NCBI GenBank assembly: GCA_018266055.1
Contig: JAFDYT010000001.1
Span: forward strand, 186,001 to 250,000
Direction: 5' to 3'
DNA from: Bacteroidota bacterium
GTDB taxonomy: Bacteria > Bacteroidota > Bacteroidia > Cytophagales > Cyclobacteriaceae
Length of the DNA stretch: 64,000 nucleotides
Shown in pieces: positions 52,389 through 60,558 of the stretch (its first letter is position 1; each line of letters begins with the position of its first letter). A program made the position numbers and the translations under genes. A model generated the notes under the pieces. That model made no database searches. It saw only the letters and a list, made by a program, of their open reading frames with translations, and had not been told where the DNA came from.

Positions 52389-53684
52389 TTAAAGTTTAGA
52401 AAGCCACTCCTGGCATTCTTCTGGCGTCATTGTTTTGAAGAGGCCTTGATGAATCAGATTATTGTTCAGTACGTTGACCACCGAAAGCGATTTGTAGGCT
52501 GTGTACCAAACTTGTGTTGGAATCTGATGAACGCGTGTCCAGTATTTGAACCGTTGCTCATCGGTCGCTCCATTCTGAATCAGGTTTTTCGTTTTAGGAA
52601 ACAAGTCTGTGTTACTCCACACGCCTGTCAAGCCCACGGCTGCTTTGTCTACAAAATCACCAAGATAACTTTCCCATGATCCATCAAAATTACTGAAGAA
52701 CAAAAGCCTTTTTCCTTCGTCAATGATTACCCAACGGGCGAAGTGAATGGTGGGTATGTTGCCTAGCTTTCCTTTGTTGTATAATACCATTGCCAGCAAG
52801 TTGATTCCCCACAGCACAAGTTTTAACAAACCAAGTCTGAATAGGCCGGGCTTTATCGCAACCAAATGTGTGAGTTGGTTTTGTACCGTAAAGTCTTCCC
52901 GATTGGTGAGGGAGGTGATTTGTGAAGTCAGTGTTACTTCACTTTTAATTTCAATCTGCGGATCAGTTTCTTCTTTCATGCGCAGTACCGCGTAGCCAAT
53001 CCCTAACAGCACTATAAGCGTGAGAAGAATCCAACCCAACACGTGCCAACCGAAAATTAGTCCGATAAAAATAAGAACGGCTGCCGCGATGAGAATTGGC
53101 TCCCAGATTGATTTTAGTTTGATTTCAGGTGGAGCCTCTTTCATCAAACTACTATAGTTTGTGTTAAGATGATTCACAATGTTTTGTTTGATCTGCTCCG
53201 GAGAATTATCCTGTTGTGGTATGGCATTCAAAAAATTTTCAATGGCAGTTCTGATTTTGTTTTGAAGAAGAATGGTGGCTACCGAGAGACCCCGATGCCC
53301 TACATAAAAAGCGTTGGGGTATGGCATTTTTTTACGGAGGATATACTCGGAAAAGGCACCGATCCCTCCTGGTTTATAACCTAGGCAGTGCCCGTAAACA
53401 AGGTCAAATCCGCTTCCGGCTTTGTCGTATAGTTCTGCAAGTAGGGAAGGTAAATCCCCATCGAAGTTTGCACTGAAGGCAAGCCAAGTCGGATGAGTTT
53501 TACCCTGCTCGATCATGGGTTCAATGATCACGAACCGTGCGAAATGAACAGACGGAAACAAACTGAAAGGAATGGTAGCGTTGCTTTCTACGTCCTGGTC
53601 AATCTGCAAAAGCAGTTGCCTCAGCGACGCTACACGTTCAGGTATTACCTCAGAAAGAACGGTGAGCGGAGATTGTTGAATCAT
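52389..53684 (-). CDS. Duplicated-domain membrane protein (HFARxVII type)
   Basis: 431 residues. Two copies of one domain: SVHFARFVIIEPMIEQGK...WLAFSANFDGDLPSLLAELY (about 45-170) and TIHFARWVIIDEGKRLLFFS-NFDGSWESYLGDFVDKA (about 305-425), joined by two membrane helices (ILIAAAVLIFIGLIFGWHVL and ILLTLIVLLGIGYAVL). The order H-F-A-R-x-V-I-I then N-F-D-G is shared by both. I do not know its family; the strand-helix rhythm is ferredoxin-like, the fold class of DyP and related proteins. It lies 30 bp upstream of the DyP gene and may be its membrane partner. Confidence 0.65.
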   Translation of the reverse strand: MIQQSPLTVLSEVIPERVASLRQLLLQIDQDVESNATIPFSLFPSVHFARFVIIEPMIEQGKTHPTWLAFSANFDGDLPSLLAELYDKAGSGFDLVYGHCLGYKPGGIGAFSEYILRKKMPYPNAFYVGHRGLSVATILLQNKIRTAIENFLNAIPQQDNSPEQIKQNIVNHLNTNYSSLMKEAPPEIKLKSIWEPILIAAAVLIFIGLIFGWHVLGWILLTLIVLLGIGYAVLRMKEETDPQIEIKSEVTLTSQITSLTNREDFTVQNQLTHLVAIKPGLFRLGLLKLVLWGINLLAMVLYNKGKLGNIPTIHFARWVIIDEGKRLLFFSNFDGSWESYLGDFVDKAAVGLTGVWSNTDLFPKTKNLIQNGATDEQRFKYWTRVHQIPTQVWYTAYKSLSVVNVLNNNLIHQGLFKTMTPEECQEWLSKL

Positions 53685-53708
53685 GATTTTTTATTTTAGA
53701 ATAATGCG

Positions 53709-54734
53709 TTAATAGATTGCCTCTGACCTTTTCAGCTTGGTCTTAAATTCTTTGTTTATCAATTGCGGACTTTTTAGCTTAAGCAAATTGAAGTTGGTAA
53801 AGTAGGAGTCGATTGATGATTTTTGAATTCTTGTAATTTTAAGACAAGCAATTTGATTTGGTTGGGAAAAGAATTTTAGTAGTACGCTCTCCGATAGGTC
53901 AAATAATTTTCTAGCTACCTGCGTTGCATTTTGTTGTGCGGCCGAGTTACTTCCTGTCATAAATTTTGCCATGGATTGAATAGTGCAGTCATCTGCACCA
54001 GTAGCTGCCACTGACGCTTCGGTAGCTAAGCAAAAGCCAACGAAATAAATTCCGGATTTGTCGTTTTGAATTTGAGCGATCAGATGATCTGGAAGATCGG
54101 CCTTGAAATTTCCGGCGCTTATGGTTTTTGATTGGGCAAAATCAAACTTTGCATCAAGGCATTGCGCTCCTTCCTTAATACAGCTAAACGAAGCAAAGAC
54201 AGGCGTTAACGATTCTGTTACAGGAATGTAACCGGATGATCCGTTAGTCGGTACTTCAACCTGTTCTTCAATAAGCCATTGTTCAATTTTCAAAAACTTG
54301 GATTCGAGTTTTTGCTGTTGGTCTAGATAGATGGCACTGATTGAAGGATTACTCAAGTCCTGCCCGAAGAGGGAGTATTTAAAATTGCTGAGATCGGCAT
54401 TTATTTTTTTTACCGCATATTCATATTTTTTTGGTTGCACGTTGAATAGCCACGAAACCTGTGTGCTTAGCGCCACCAATGTGCTAAGACAAACAGCTAC
54501 CCAGGCAGCACCTTTTTTCATTGTATGAAGAACACCACTTACAATACTTAGTAATGCAGAAACGAGGTAAACGATATATTGCAAATTTCTCGTCTTCTCC
54601 CAATCAAGCGCTTTGTTACTCCACGTTTCATAAAAATGGTCGGCCACTATTTTGTATTCCGTTTGACTGACAGCTTCGAGGTTAATGCACAAAAGCAAAA
54701 CCAGAAGAACCAATGAGACGCAAATTGTTTTCAT
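53709..54734 (-). CDS. Hypothetical membrane protein with N-terminal helices
   Basis: 341 residues. An N-terminal signal-like helix (VSLVLLVLLLCINLEAVSQ), two membrane helices (YIVYLVSALLSIVSGVLHTM and AWVAVCLSTLVALSTQVSWL) and then a soluble Ser/Thr-rich domain with FASFSCIKEGAQCLDAKFDF and a Ca-free CTIQSMAKF segment. No family recognised. It is placed between the two membrane proteins of the operon. Confidence 0.58.
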   Translation of the reverse strand: MKTICVSLVLLVLLLCINLEAVSQTEYKIVADHFYETWSNKALDWEKTRNLQYIVYLVSALLSIVSGVLHTMKKGAAWVAVCLSTLVALSTQVSWLFNVQPKKYEYAVKKINADLSNFKYSLFGQDLSNPSISAIYLDQQQKLESKFLKIEQWLIEEQVEVPTNGSSGYIPVTESLTPVFASFSCIKEGAQCLDAKFDFAQSKTISAGNFKADLPDHLIAQIQNDKSGIYFVGFCLATEASVAATGADDCTIQSMAKFMTGSNSAAQQNATQVARKLFDLSESVLLKFFSQPNQIACLKITRIQKSSIDSYFTNFNLLKLKSPQLINKEFKTKLKRSEAIY

Positions 54735-54775
54735 TGCAAATGGGTTTTAAATGTTTTTTTACAGAACAAAAATTT

Positions 54776-55828
54776 TCATTGCGCTAAGGGCTTGTTCTTT
54801 TTATCGTCTGGTTTCAAGCTGCTGCGCAGGTTGGCCACTTTGCTTAGCACATCAAACCAGAATGGAGCGCCAAGACAAATCGCCAGAATAGTCATCATCA
54901 GTCCTCCTAGTTTTTTGAGCACATACCAACACTCGCCACTTTGCTTTCTATATTGAGCATATTCCTTGTCGGGCCAACCGATAGGAATGTATAAGTTCAT
55001 ACTGGCCACAGCCGTGTCCATGGCCGCCTTTTGGTTTTTCATTTGATTGACCAGATCGTTGAGTGAATGTGCTACTTGATGAACAGAATCGGTTGTGGCG
55101 CTGTCTTTTGCCAAGGCCGTCGCTTTTTGCTGAAGGGCAGAAACTTTTTTGATATAACTGCTGTCTTGCGATGCCGTGTAAGCCGCGTGAGCAAGTTTTA
55201 GTCGTGCGTCGGGGTTACTATAAAGATATGATGCCAGTTGCAGCGAGTCGATATTGAGCGCTACCGTAATAATAGAGGCAAATACAAAAGTGTACCACAC
55301 TGTCTTTCGTTTGTAGTGACCGGTAAGCCGCTCCATAATAGCGTTAAACCAGTGCTCGATTTGCTCTTCAAAATGATCGACATCGCTGACCGCAGCATTC
55401 ATTTTTTTCTGCGCGCTGGTTTTGGCAATAAAGGAGCGAAGCAATGTTTTGATCTCCGGGGGAAACGCTGACTTGGTAATAGCGTCGTTCAGGTTGGTAA
55501 TCTCAAAAGATGAGGTTGTTATGGTGTCTTTATTTTCGGCTGATTCTTTAGCAGAAGTATACACTAGCTCTGCAATGGTTTTGGCAAAACTCTTTGCATT
55601 CATATAATGTGCCGACTTACCTGGCGAACTCATTCCATTGAGCAACACATGATCTGTGATTTTGTCAGCCACATCACCGAACGTTTTTTTAATCCAGTGA
55701 GTCAAAACTTCTGAGCGCAAGCCAATAAACCCTGAATAGAGTTCAATGCAAGAGTTATTGATGAGCGCCAAAAGAAAATAAATGAAGATGAGGCCGGCGA
55801 TCAAATCAAGTATTGGGAATGATGTCAT
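54776..55828 (-). CDS. Conserved membrane protein (LDLIAGLIFIYFLL type)
   Basis: 350 residues. The N-terminal LDLIAGLIFIYFLLALINNS segment, a cytoplasmic helical middle (EQIEHWFNAIMERLTGHYKR then KTVWYTFVFASIITVALNID), a Ser/Lys-rich extracytoplasmic loop and the closing PIGWPDKEYAQY and MMTILAICLGAPFWFDVLSK helix are the pattern of a widespread but uncharacterised bacterial membrane protein family. Three to four helices in total. Its role in the P450/DyP operon is unknown. Confidence 0.65.
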   Translation of the reverse strand: MTSFPILDLIAGLIFIYFLLALINNSCIELYSGFIGLRSEVLTHWIKKTFGDVADKITDHVLLNGMSSPGKSAHYMNAKSFAKTIAELVYTSAKESAENKDTITTSSFEITNLNDAITKSAFPPEIKTLLRSFIAKTSAQKKMNAAVSDVDHFEEQIEHWFNAIMERLTGHYKRKTVWYTFVFASIITVALNIDSLQLASYLYSNPDARLKLAHAAYTASQDSSYIKKVSALQQKATALAKDSATTDSVHQVAHSLNDLVNQMKNQKAAMDTAVASMNLYIPIGWPDKEYAQYRKQSGECWYVLKKLGGLMMTILAICLGAPFWFDVLSKVANLRSSLKPDDKKNKPLAQ

Positions 55829-55895
55829 AGTGAATGTGGTTTTGAAATATTCAGTTTGGAATTAAGGCAACTTTATCGATGACCATGATTTCCGT

Positions 55896-56435
55896 CTAAC
55901 TCGCAAATTTTTGAATCGTGTTTACCAACGACACTAATTGGTCGGCATAATTTGGCGATTGTGCATATCCCGCTGCTGCAATTGCTGACACAAACTTCAC
56001 CGGGTCATTCTTTACAGCGAGAGCCGCTGCATACCGAAGGCTGCCGTCTGGCAATTTGGTTTTGAAAAAAACATTGGTGTGATCGGTAAAACTTTCTTCA
56101 GGAGTGTTGTACTTTCTGAAATACGAAGTACCAGTGTATTTAAAAAACTTTACGCCTTTAATGGTGGTGGGCTCAACCTTGGCTATAGTCACAAGCCCTA
56201 TTTGCTGTGGAGTAAGGTCGCTGCGCTTGCTGTATTCGAAGGTGGTGAGCAGCTGCTCATTCCCGTTAAGGCCATCAAAATCTTTTACTCCAAAAAACAT
56301 ATTGCCCGGAGCGTGTTCGCCCCATCCGCTTTCGAGTGCGGCCTGCGCCAGAATCGCTACCGCGCTGATTCCGGATTTGGTTTCCGTTTGCTTGGCAAAG
56401 GGGAGGTATTTTTTTACAAAGTCATTGGGTGTCAT
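55896..56435 (-). CDS. Leaderless GH73 glucosaminidase (peptidoglycan hydrolase)
   Basis: 179 residues, no signal peptide. GISAVAILAQAALESGWGEH holds the catalytic Glu (E35), then APGNMFFGVKDFDG, YFRKYNTPEESFTDHTNVFF and the closing ADQLVSLVNTIQKF. These are the segments of glycoside hydrolase 73, as in FlgJ. The enzyme cleaves between GlcNAc and MurNAc in peptidoglycan. A wall hydrolase with no export signal, in an operon with other leaderless enzymes, is notable. Confidence 0.88.
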   Translation of the reverse strand: MTPNDFVKKYLPFAKQTETKSGISAVAILAQAALESGWGEHAPGNMFFGVKDFDGLNGNEQLLTTFEYSKRSDLTPQQIGLVTIAKVEPTTIKGVKFFKYTGTSYFRKYNTPEESFTDHTNVFFKTKLPDGSLRYAAALAVKNDPVKFVSAIAAAGYAQSPNYADQLVSLVNTIQKFAS

Positions 56436-56465
56436 GGTTTTTTAAAATTTGTTGTGAACGTTGAA

Positions 56466-57734
56466 TCAGATTTTAACATAGGCCCTGAACAAATCGATGG
56501 TAGCCGGGCCGATACCCGGAACACGGTCAAGGTCTTCAATCGAGGAGAAATTGCCATGGCGTTGACGATACTTTACAATGGCGCTCGCCTTAGTGTTACC
56601 TATTCCGGGCAATGTCTCAAGTTCTGTTTCTGAAGCGGTGTTTACATTCACCAGACCGGGAACGATATTAGGAGTAGGCGTGGGCTCAGCGTGCGGATCT
56701 ATCTTCGACCAATGGCCGGTGGCATCAGCTTCAAGCACAATGCTGTCGTCCCAGCCGGTGGCGTAGATTGCTTTCGAGACGCTGTAGTCTACAAATGTTT
56801 TGGCGCCAGTGCCCGCTTTTACCGGAATAGTTTGACGTGGTGTAGTAATACTTTTTTGCAACATGTCGAGCACTCCTTTGTTCGGATGTCCATAGGCCCA
56901 GGCCGTCCACAATACATGCCGGCTCAGGTCGCCCATACCAATTAATGCCATTTTAGGAGTGATGCGGTTTAGCAGTTCCTGTGTGGTACCGTTCTTCGAA
57001 CCATGATGGCCAGTTAGGTACACGTCGGCATCCAATAGATTCGTGCCTTGATATTTTTTTAACAGACTAGCCAACGCAGCCTCCTCAAGATCACCGGTCA
57101 CAAGCATAGACGAAGCGCCATAATCAATCCGAATCACGAGCGAGTGATTGTTTGCATTTTTAAAATCGATGTCGGTCCATCCGGGATTCGTCGCCGATGT
57201 ACCCCACAGAATTTTTATTGTCGGATCGGTGCCGGTGCAGTTCACTGCGTCGATTACGCTGTTGGTTATGCCGTTTACACCCACGTCGGCTGTGGTTATC
57301 GCTTCAAAGCCGATGTCGTCAGAAGGATCTGAATTGTCTTCTGAGTCTTGTGCGGCACGGTGTAGTTTAATTTGCCCTGCTTTACCGGAGCCTTCTTCAA
57401 GTCCGTCGGTCACAGCATTTTTTATAACATACGGAGGAGTTAATACCACCGGAACACCTAATGTATGATCCTTGTGCGGATGAGTAAGATAAACACACTT
57501 CAGGGTGTGGTTCAGGTCACTCCGGCGGGTGAAGAAGTCGTCGAGATAAGCTTTCAAAGCCTCGGAAGAATTGTATTGAGCGTCAGTCTCGCCGCCGGTA
57601 TCAATAAGAATAGCAGCGCAAGGAAACTCAATAAGGGTGGCGCATCCTTGGCCCACATTGATGAGGTGCACTCGCATCTGAGCATTAGCGGTGTAGATAA
57701 GCAAACTCATCAGCACCGCAAGTAGTGTTTTCAT
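56466..57734 (-). CDS. Secreted metallo-beta-lactamase-fold/HhH protein (ComEC-like + ComEA-like)
   Basis: 422 residues. Signal peptide (MKTLLAVLMSLLIYTANAQ), then an MBL domain: VHLINVGQGCATLIEFPCAA, ILIDTGGE, and the metal motif LTHPHKDHTLG (H85-x-H87-x-D89-H90), with later GDLEEAALASLL and TGHHGSKNGT. This is the ComEC/Rec2-type MBL fold, implicated in DNA or nucleotide handling. The C-terminus (about 360-422) is a pair of helix-hairpin-helix motifs (NTASETELETLPGIGNTKAS and FSSIEDLDRVPGIGPATID) as in ComEA. It is presumably a periplasmic or surface nuclease-like protein. First gene of the probable nine-gene operon. Confidence 0.82.
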   Translation of the reverse strand: MKTLLAVLMSLLIYTANAQMRVHLINVGQGCATLIEFPCAAILIDTGGETDAQYNSSEALKAYLDDFFTRRSDLNHTLKCVYLTHPHKDHTLGVPVVLTPPYVIKNAVTDGLEEGSGKAGQIKLHRAAQDSEDNSDPSDDIGFEAITTADVGVNGITNSVIDAVNCTGTDPTIKILWGTSATNPGWTDIDFKNANNHSLVIRIDYGASSMLVTGDLEEAALASLLKKYQGTNLLDADVYLTGHHGSKNGTTQELLNRITPKMALIGMGDLSRHVLWTAWAYGHPNKGVLDMLQKSITTPRQTIPVKAGTGAKTFVDYSVSKAIYATGWDDSIVLEADATGHWSKIDPHAEPTPTPNIVPGLVNVNTASETELETLPGIGNTKASAIVKYRQRHGNFSSIEDLDRVPGIGPATIDLFRAYVKI

Positions 57735-57903
57735 TTTCGGTTGATTAAGGATGGGTGCCTACTCTTTTCAGGATTTTCGGCGTGGTCCTGTTATTTAATA
57801 TGACATTGAAATAATCAATAGGAGCGAAATGGAGGTTGTGCAAACCCGCACGGTTCGGCAGCTCAATACATGTGTTTGGCACGACACACCGAACATAGCC
57901 ATA

Positions 57904-57922
57904 GCTACCCCAAAAGGGTAGC
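57904..57922. promoter_or_regulatory. GC-rich hairpin upstream of the MBL/HhH operon
   Basis: GCTACCC (57904-57910) / GGGTAGC (57916-57922), loop CAAAA. No T-run on the minus strand, so it is more likely a leader hairpin or operator than a terminator. Two CGGTA half-sites (57950, 57957) lie just beyond it. The gap 57735-57969 holds no gene otherwise. Confidence 0.4.
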
Positions 57923-57969
57923 ACCAATTAGTATTTTGAGAGAATCAGCCGGTAAACGGTAGGTCTGGG

Positions 57970-58614
57970 TTAGTATTTGGCGGACGGACTGAGTGGCTTG
58001 ATGGCCCGAAAACCCAGGGTAAAAAACAAGTATGACAAAATATTGAACACGTTATTGAGAAACCAGAGCGGATTTAATAATCGTGTATCCATCAGCGTCA
58101 TGATAAAAAAAGTACAGAACGTGTAGAAAAAGATGCCGGCCAGAAACCAAAAGGAGGCAGAGGCAAAAAGATTTTCCTCACTTTCGGAAAGTGCAAGTAA
58201 GGCGAATCCGGTCACAAACGCTCCGGCTATTTCATAGCTCGGAATAAACAATCCACTGGCGGTGCTTTCGGTAAGCCGCGGATAAAGAAACATGCAAAAT
58301 ACCCACCAGAAAGGGGTGAGAATCAGGAGAATTTTTGAAATGATTTTCAAAACCGGCTGATTCGTAACGACTGATGCAAACCAGAAATAAAAAAGAGCTT
58401 CTATCAGAGCGTAAAGATCAAAGACTTCATGTCCAGGCCAATTCTCGTTGACCTGGAGCATTATCCACACACTTAAATCTGTTAAAAACCCGATGATCAA
58501 AAAAAGCAAAAACAGCCGCGCAGGGTTGTCGGCTGTTTTGAATTTGTAGAGCCCGAGCCCAATCGGTAAAATCACCGGGAGGGCGAGCAGGCCGCGAATG
58601 GTTACTAATGTCAC
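57970..58614 (-). CDS. Multi-pass membrane protein (hypothetical)
   Basis: 214 residues with about seven hydrophobic helices, for example LLALPVILPIGLGLYKFK, LFLLFLIIGFLTDLSVWIML, ILLILTPFWWVFCMFLYP and FLAGIFFYTFCTFFIMTLMD. The family is common in Bacteroidota and uncharacterised. Begins 12 bp after the stop of the 58.6 kb protein and ends 235 bp before the MBL/HhH gene. Confidence 0.65.
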   Translation of the reverse strand: MTLVTIRGLLALPVILPIGLGLYKFKTADNPARLFLLFLIIGFLTDLSVWIMLQVNENWPGHEVFDLYALIEALFYFWFASVVTNQPVLKIISKILLILTPFWWVFCMFLYPRLTESTASGLFIPSYEIAGAFVTGFALLALSESEENLFASASFWFLAGIFFYTFCTFFIMTLMDTRLLNPLWFLNNVFNILSYLFFTLGFRAIKPLSPSAKY

Positions 58615-58626
58615 ACAACGAATATA

Positions 58627-59397
58627 CTAACTCCCGGGCGGAAAAGATCGCTCCAGGTCTTCCGTTAGCAAATTACTTTTGTGCTTGGTGTGAATATGTT
58701 TTTTTGCACTGTCTGAGGGGAAGAGTACCACCCTGATGCGGTTTGGTGCAAAGTTGTAGGAGCCGTTAGCTTTTTTCGTATTATCAAGCCCAAAGAAGTA
58801 TTTCACATTTTTAATTTTAGGCCCGCACTGTTCAATGAATTCCTTGATCATGTGCCGCTCTGTCTCCAGTTTGTAGTTTTCGAAGTGAGCAAACGGATGC
58901 TCGCAATAACCTTGCTTATTGTCCCCAAACAGTGAAGCAAAGGCCCATGCGTGTTTGCGTACTTCGCTTCCACTGATGGGTGCAACCCCTTTGGCCGAAT
59001 CTGCATGCTCTTGAATGAATCTTTTTACGTCAGCGATTTTTTTACGATTGTATTTCGTGTCATCAAAGCCAAACGTAGTTTTTGGTCTGGCCAGTTTGGC
59101 TTGTTCGGGATGATGCGGGTAATCTTCTGGCCTCAGGTTACGCGGCCAGTTTTTGGCCGAATCCTCTGCCGCCAGAAAAAGAACCGGATTTGGCGCTACG
59201 GCATGAGCATAATAACAGTACCAGAATTTTTTTCCGACACTTCCCTTTCCGGGTTTGAATTCACTAAGTGGAAATGTTCCTCCGATGGAGTGATCAGAGA
59301 TTTTTTTGAGTGCCGGATCGTTCAGAAAATTGAACACCAGACGTACGGCGTCATTTTGAATTTCGCCGTCCGAATCAAAGGGGATTAATTGCGACAT
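58627..59397 (-). CDS. Unknown cytosolic protein (256 aa)
   Basis: I do not recognise it. It is leaderless and hydrophilic, rich in Lys/His/Phe: MSQLIPFDSDGEIQNDAVRL, KFWYCYYAHAVAPNPVLFLA, GYCEHPFAHFENYKLETERH and IRVVLFPSDSAKKHIHTKHK. Many conserved-looking His, Cys and Asp residues suggest an enzyme. It follows the 87-residue protein in an apparent transcript that begins at the LytTR-like element. Confidence 0.6.
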   Translation of the reverse strand: MSQLIPFDSDGEIQNDAVRLVFNFLNDPALKKISDHSIGGTFPLSEFKPGKGSVGKKFWYCYYAHAVAPNPVLFLAAEDSAKNWPRNLRPEDYPHHPEQAKLARPKTTFGFDDTKYNRKKIADVKRFIQEHADSAKGVAPISGSEVRKHAWAFASLFGDNKQGYCEHPFAHFENYKLETERHMIKEFIEQCGPKIKNVKYFFGLDNTKKANGSYNFAPNRIRVVLFPSDSAKKHIHTKHKSNLLTEDLERSFPPGS

Positions 59398-59422
59398 AGA
59401 CGTTTTGGTTTATGGTTAAAGT

Positions 59423-59686
59423 TTAAGTTTCGAAGTTGAACCCGCCGTGGTCTTTGCCCGTGCGGCTTAAGGCACGTGTAAGTTGAAATTGCGCAGTCTT
59501 GGGCGAGGAAATCGTAATTGAAAATGAGCTCCCCTGATTTCCGTTTGCAAACCAATGGAGGATATACCCTTGGTCTTCTGGAACTTCTACTGAAATTGAA
59601 TCACTATTTTTTGCAATCAACTCGTGATCCAGATATAACCAAAGTGAGCCATTACTAATAAAAGTAGAAATAACGATTTTTACCAT
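59423..59686 (-). CDS. Small unknown protein, first gene after the LytTR-like element
   Basis: 87 residues, mostly beta: MVKIVISTFISNGSLWLYLD, SISVEVPEDQGYILHWFANG, SSFSITISSPKTAQFQLTRA. No family recognised. A stand-alone small domain of this kind may be a carrier or inhibitor. The start is 92 bp downstream of the candidate operator at 59774-59808. Confidence 0.55.
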   Translation of the reverse strand: MVKIVISTFISNGSLWLYLDHELIAKNSDSISVEVPEDQGYILHWFANGNQGSSFSITISSPKTAQFQLTRALSRTGKDHGGFNFET

Positions 59687-59773
59687 GGTGGTCTTTTTTG
59701 ATTTAACACGTTAAACATAGTGCAAAGTCTACCTCTGGAACAGCACCAAATAGTAAATGGAACTTTTGAGACA

Positions 59774-59808
59774 GAAATCGGTAGGAATTGGAAAGAAAAC
59801 GGTTAGCG
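59774..59808 (-). promoter_or_regulatory. Candidate LytTR operator (direct repeats 21 bp apart), copy 2
   Basis: CGGTAGGA (59779-59786) and CGGTTAGC (59800-59807) start exactly 21 bp apart, with AAGAAAA before the second repeat. Matches the element at 18243-18277 at about four of five positions and in the same orientation. It sits at the very end of the LytTR gene and 92 bp upstream of the next gene, the position for a promoter-proximal activator site. Confidence 0.52.
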
Positions 59809-60555
59809 GTGTTTTAGCAAAAGCAGGAATTCATCCTTCCTCCGACGCGATACATCAATGTGCGAGCCGTCGGCCATAAGTACCACCCCGCCTTCTCCCT
59901 TGAGGTACTCTGACACGAAATCGAGGTTGATCAAATGAGAATTGTGTATCCTGAAAAACCGATAGTCGCCCAGCATAACTTCTACCTCCTTTAGGGTTTT
60001 TGAAACCATTATTTTGTTTTTGTTTACCGTGTGAAAGGTGGTGTAGGTATTGTCCGACTCGCACCGTACAATATCTTTTATGGCGACATACAGAAAGCCG
60101 GTGAGGGTGGGCAGCGCAATCTTTGTTTTTGTATCCGATGGAGAAAGCTGCAGGTTAGACAGAAGATTTCTGATATTGGCTGCGTTATCGGTGGCTAATT
60201 TTCTGGCGCGGAATTTTTCCAGCGCTCCGGCCAACTCATCTTTGTCGATTGGTTTTAAAAGATAATCTATCGCCGAAAGCCGAAAGGCCTGCACGGCAAA
60301 ATGATCGTAGGAAGTTGTAAATATGATTTCAAAGGGAATGTGGTCAAGCATCTGCAGCAAATCAAAGGAAGTTCCCGAAGAAATCATTACATCCAATAAT
60401 GCAAGGTCAGGTTTGGCAGACTCAATTAAATTTTTACCCTCGTCGATGGAAGAGGCTACGCCTACGATCTGAAAATCAGGGTAAGCGCCGAGCATTTCCA
60501 ACATTGCTTCTTGCTGATGTTTTTCATCTTCTACCAAAACAACTTGATAACTCAT
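59803..60555 (-). CDS. LytTR-family response regulator (minus-strand cluster)
   Basis: 250 residues. CheY-like receiver (YQVVLVEDEKHQQEAMLEML, D55 in LALLDVMISSGTSFDLL, K in YLLKPIDKDEL) and LytTR domain (YVAIKDIVRCESDNTYTTFH, FFRIHNSHLINLDFVSEYLK and SRRRKDEFLLLL). The start is 3 bp after the kinase gene, so the pair is a two-component system. The candidate operator at its 3' end may be its own target. Confidence 0.92.
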   Translation of the reverse strand: MSYQVVLVEDEKHQQEAMLEMLGAYPDFQIVGVASSIDEGKNLIESAKPDLALLDVMISSGTSFDLLQMLDHIPFEIIFTTSYDHFAVQAFRLSAIDYLLKPIDKDELAGALEKFRARKLATDNAANIRNLLSNLQLSPSDTKTKIALPTLTGFLYVAIKDIVRCESDNTYTTFHTVNKNKIMVSKTLKEVEVMLGDYRFFRIHNSHLINLDFVSEYLKGEGGVVLMADGSHIDVSRRRKDEFLLLLKHR

Positions 60556-60558
60556 AGT

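Noticed and set aside
57745-57927. Short minus-strand ORF upstream of the MBL/HhH gene
   Set aside because: No protein-like features, no conserved pattern seen, and it covers the hairpin and half-sites; treated as intergenic.
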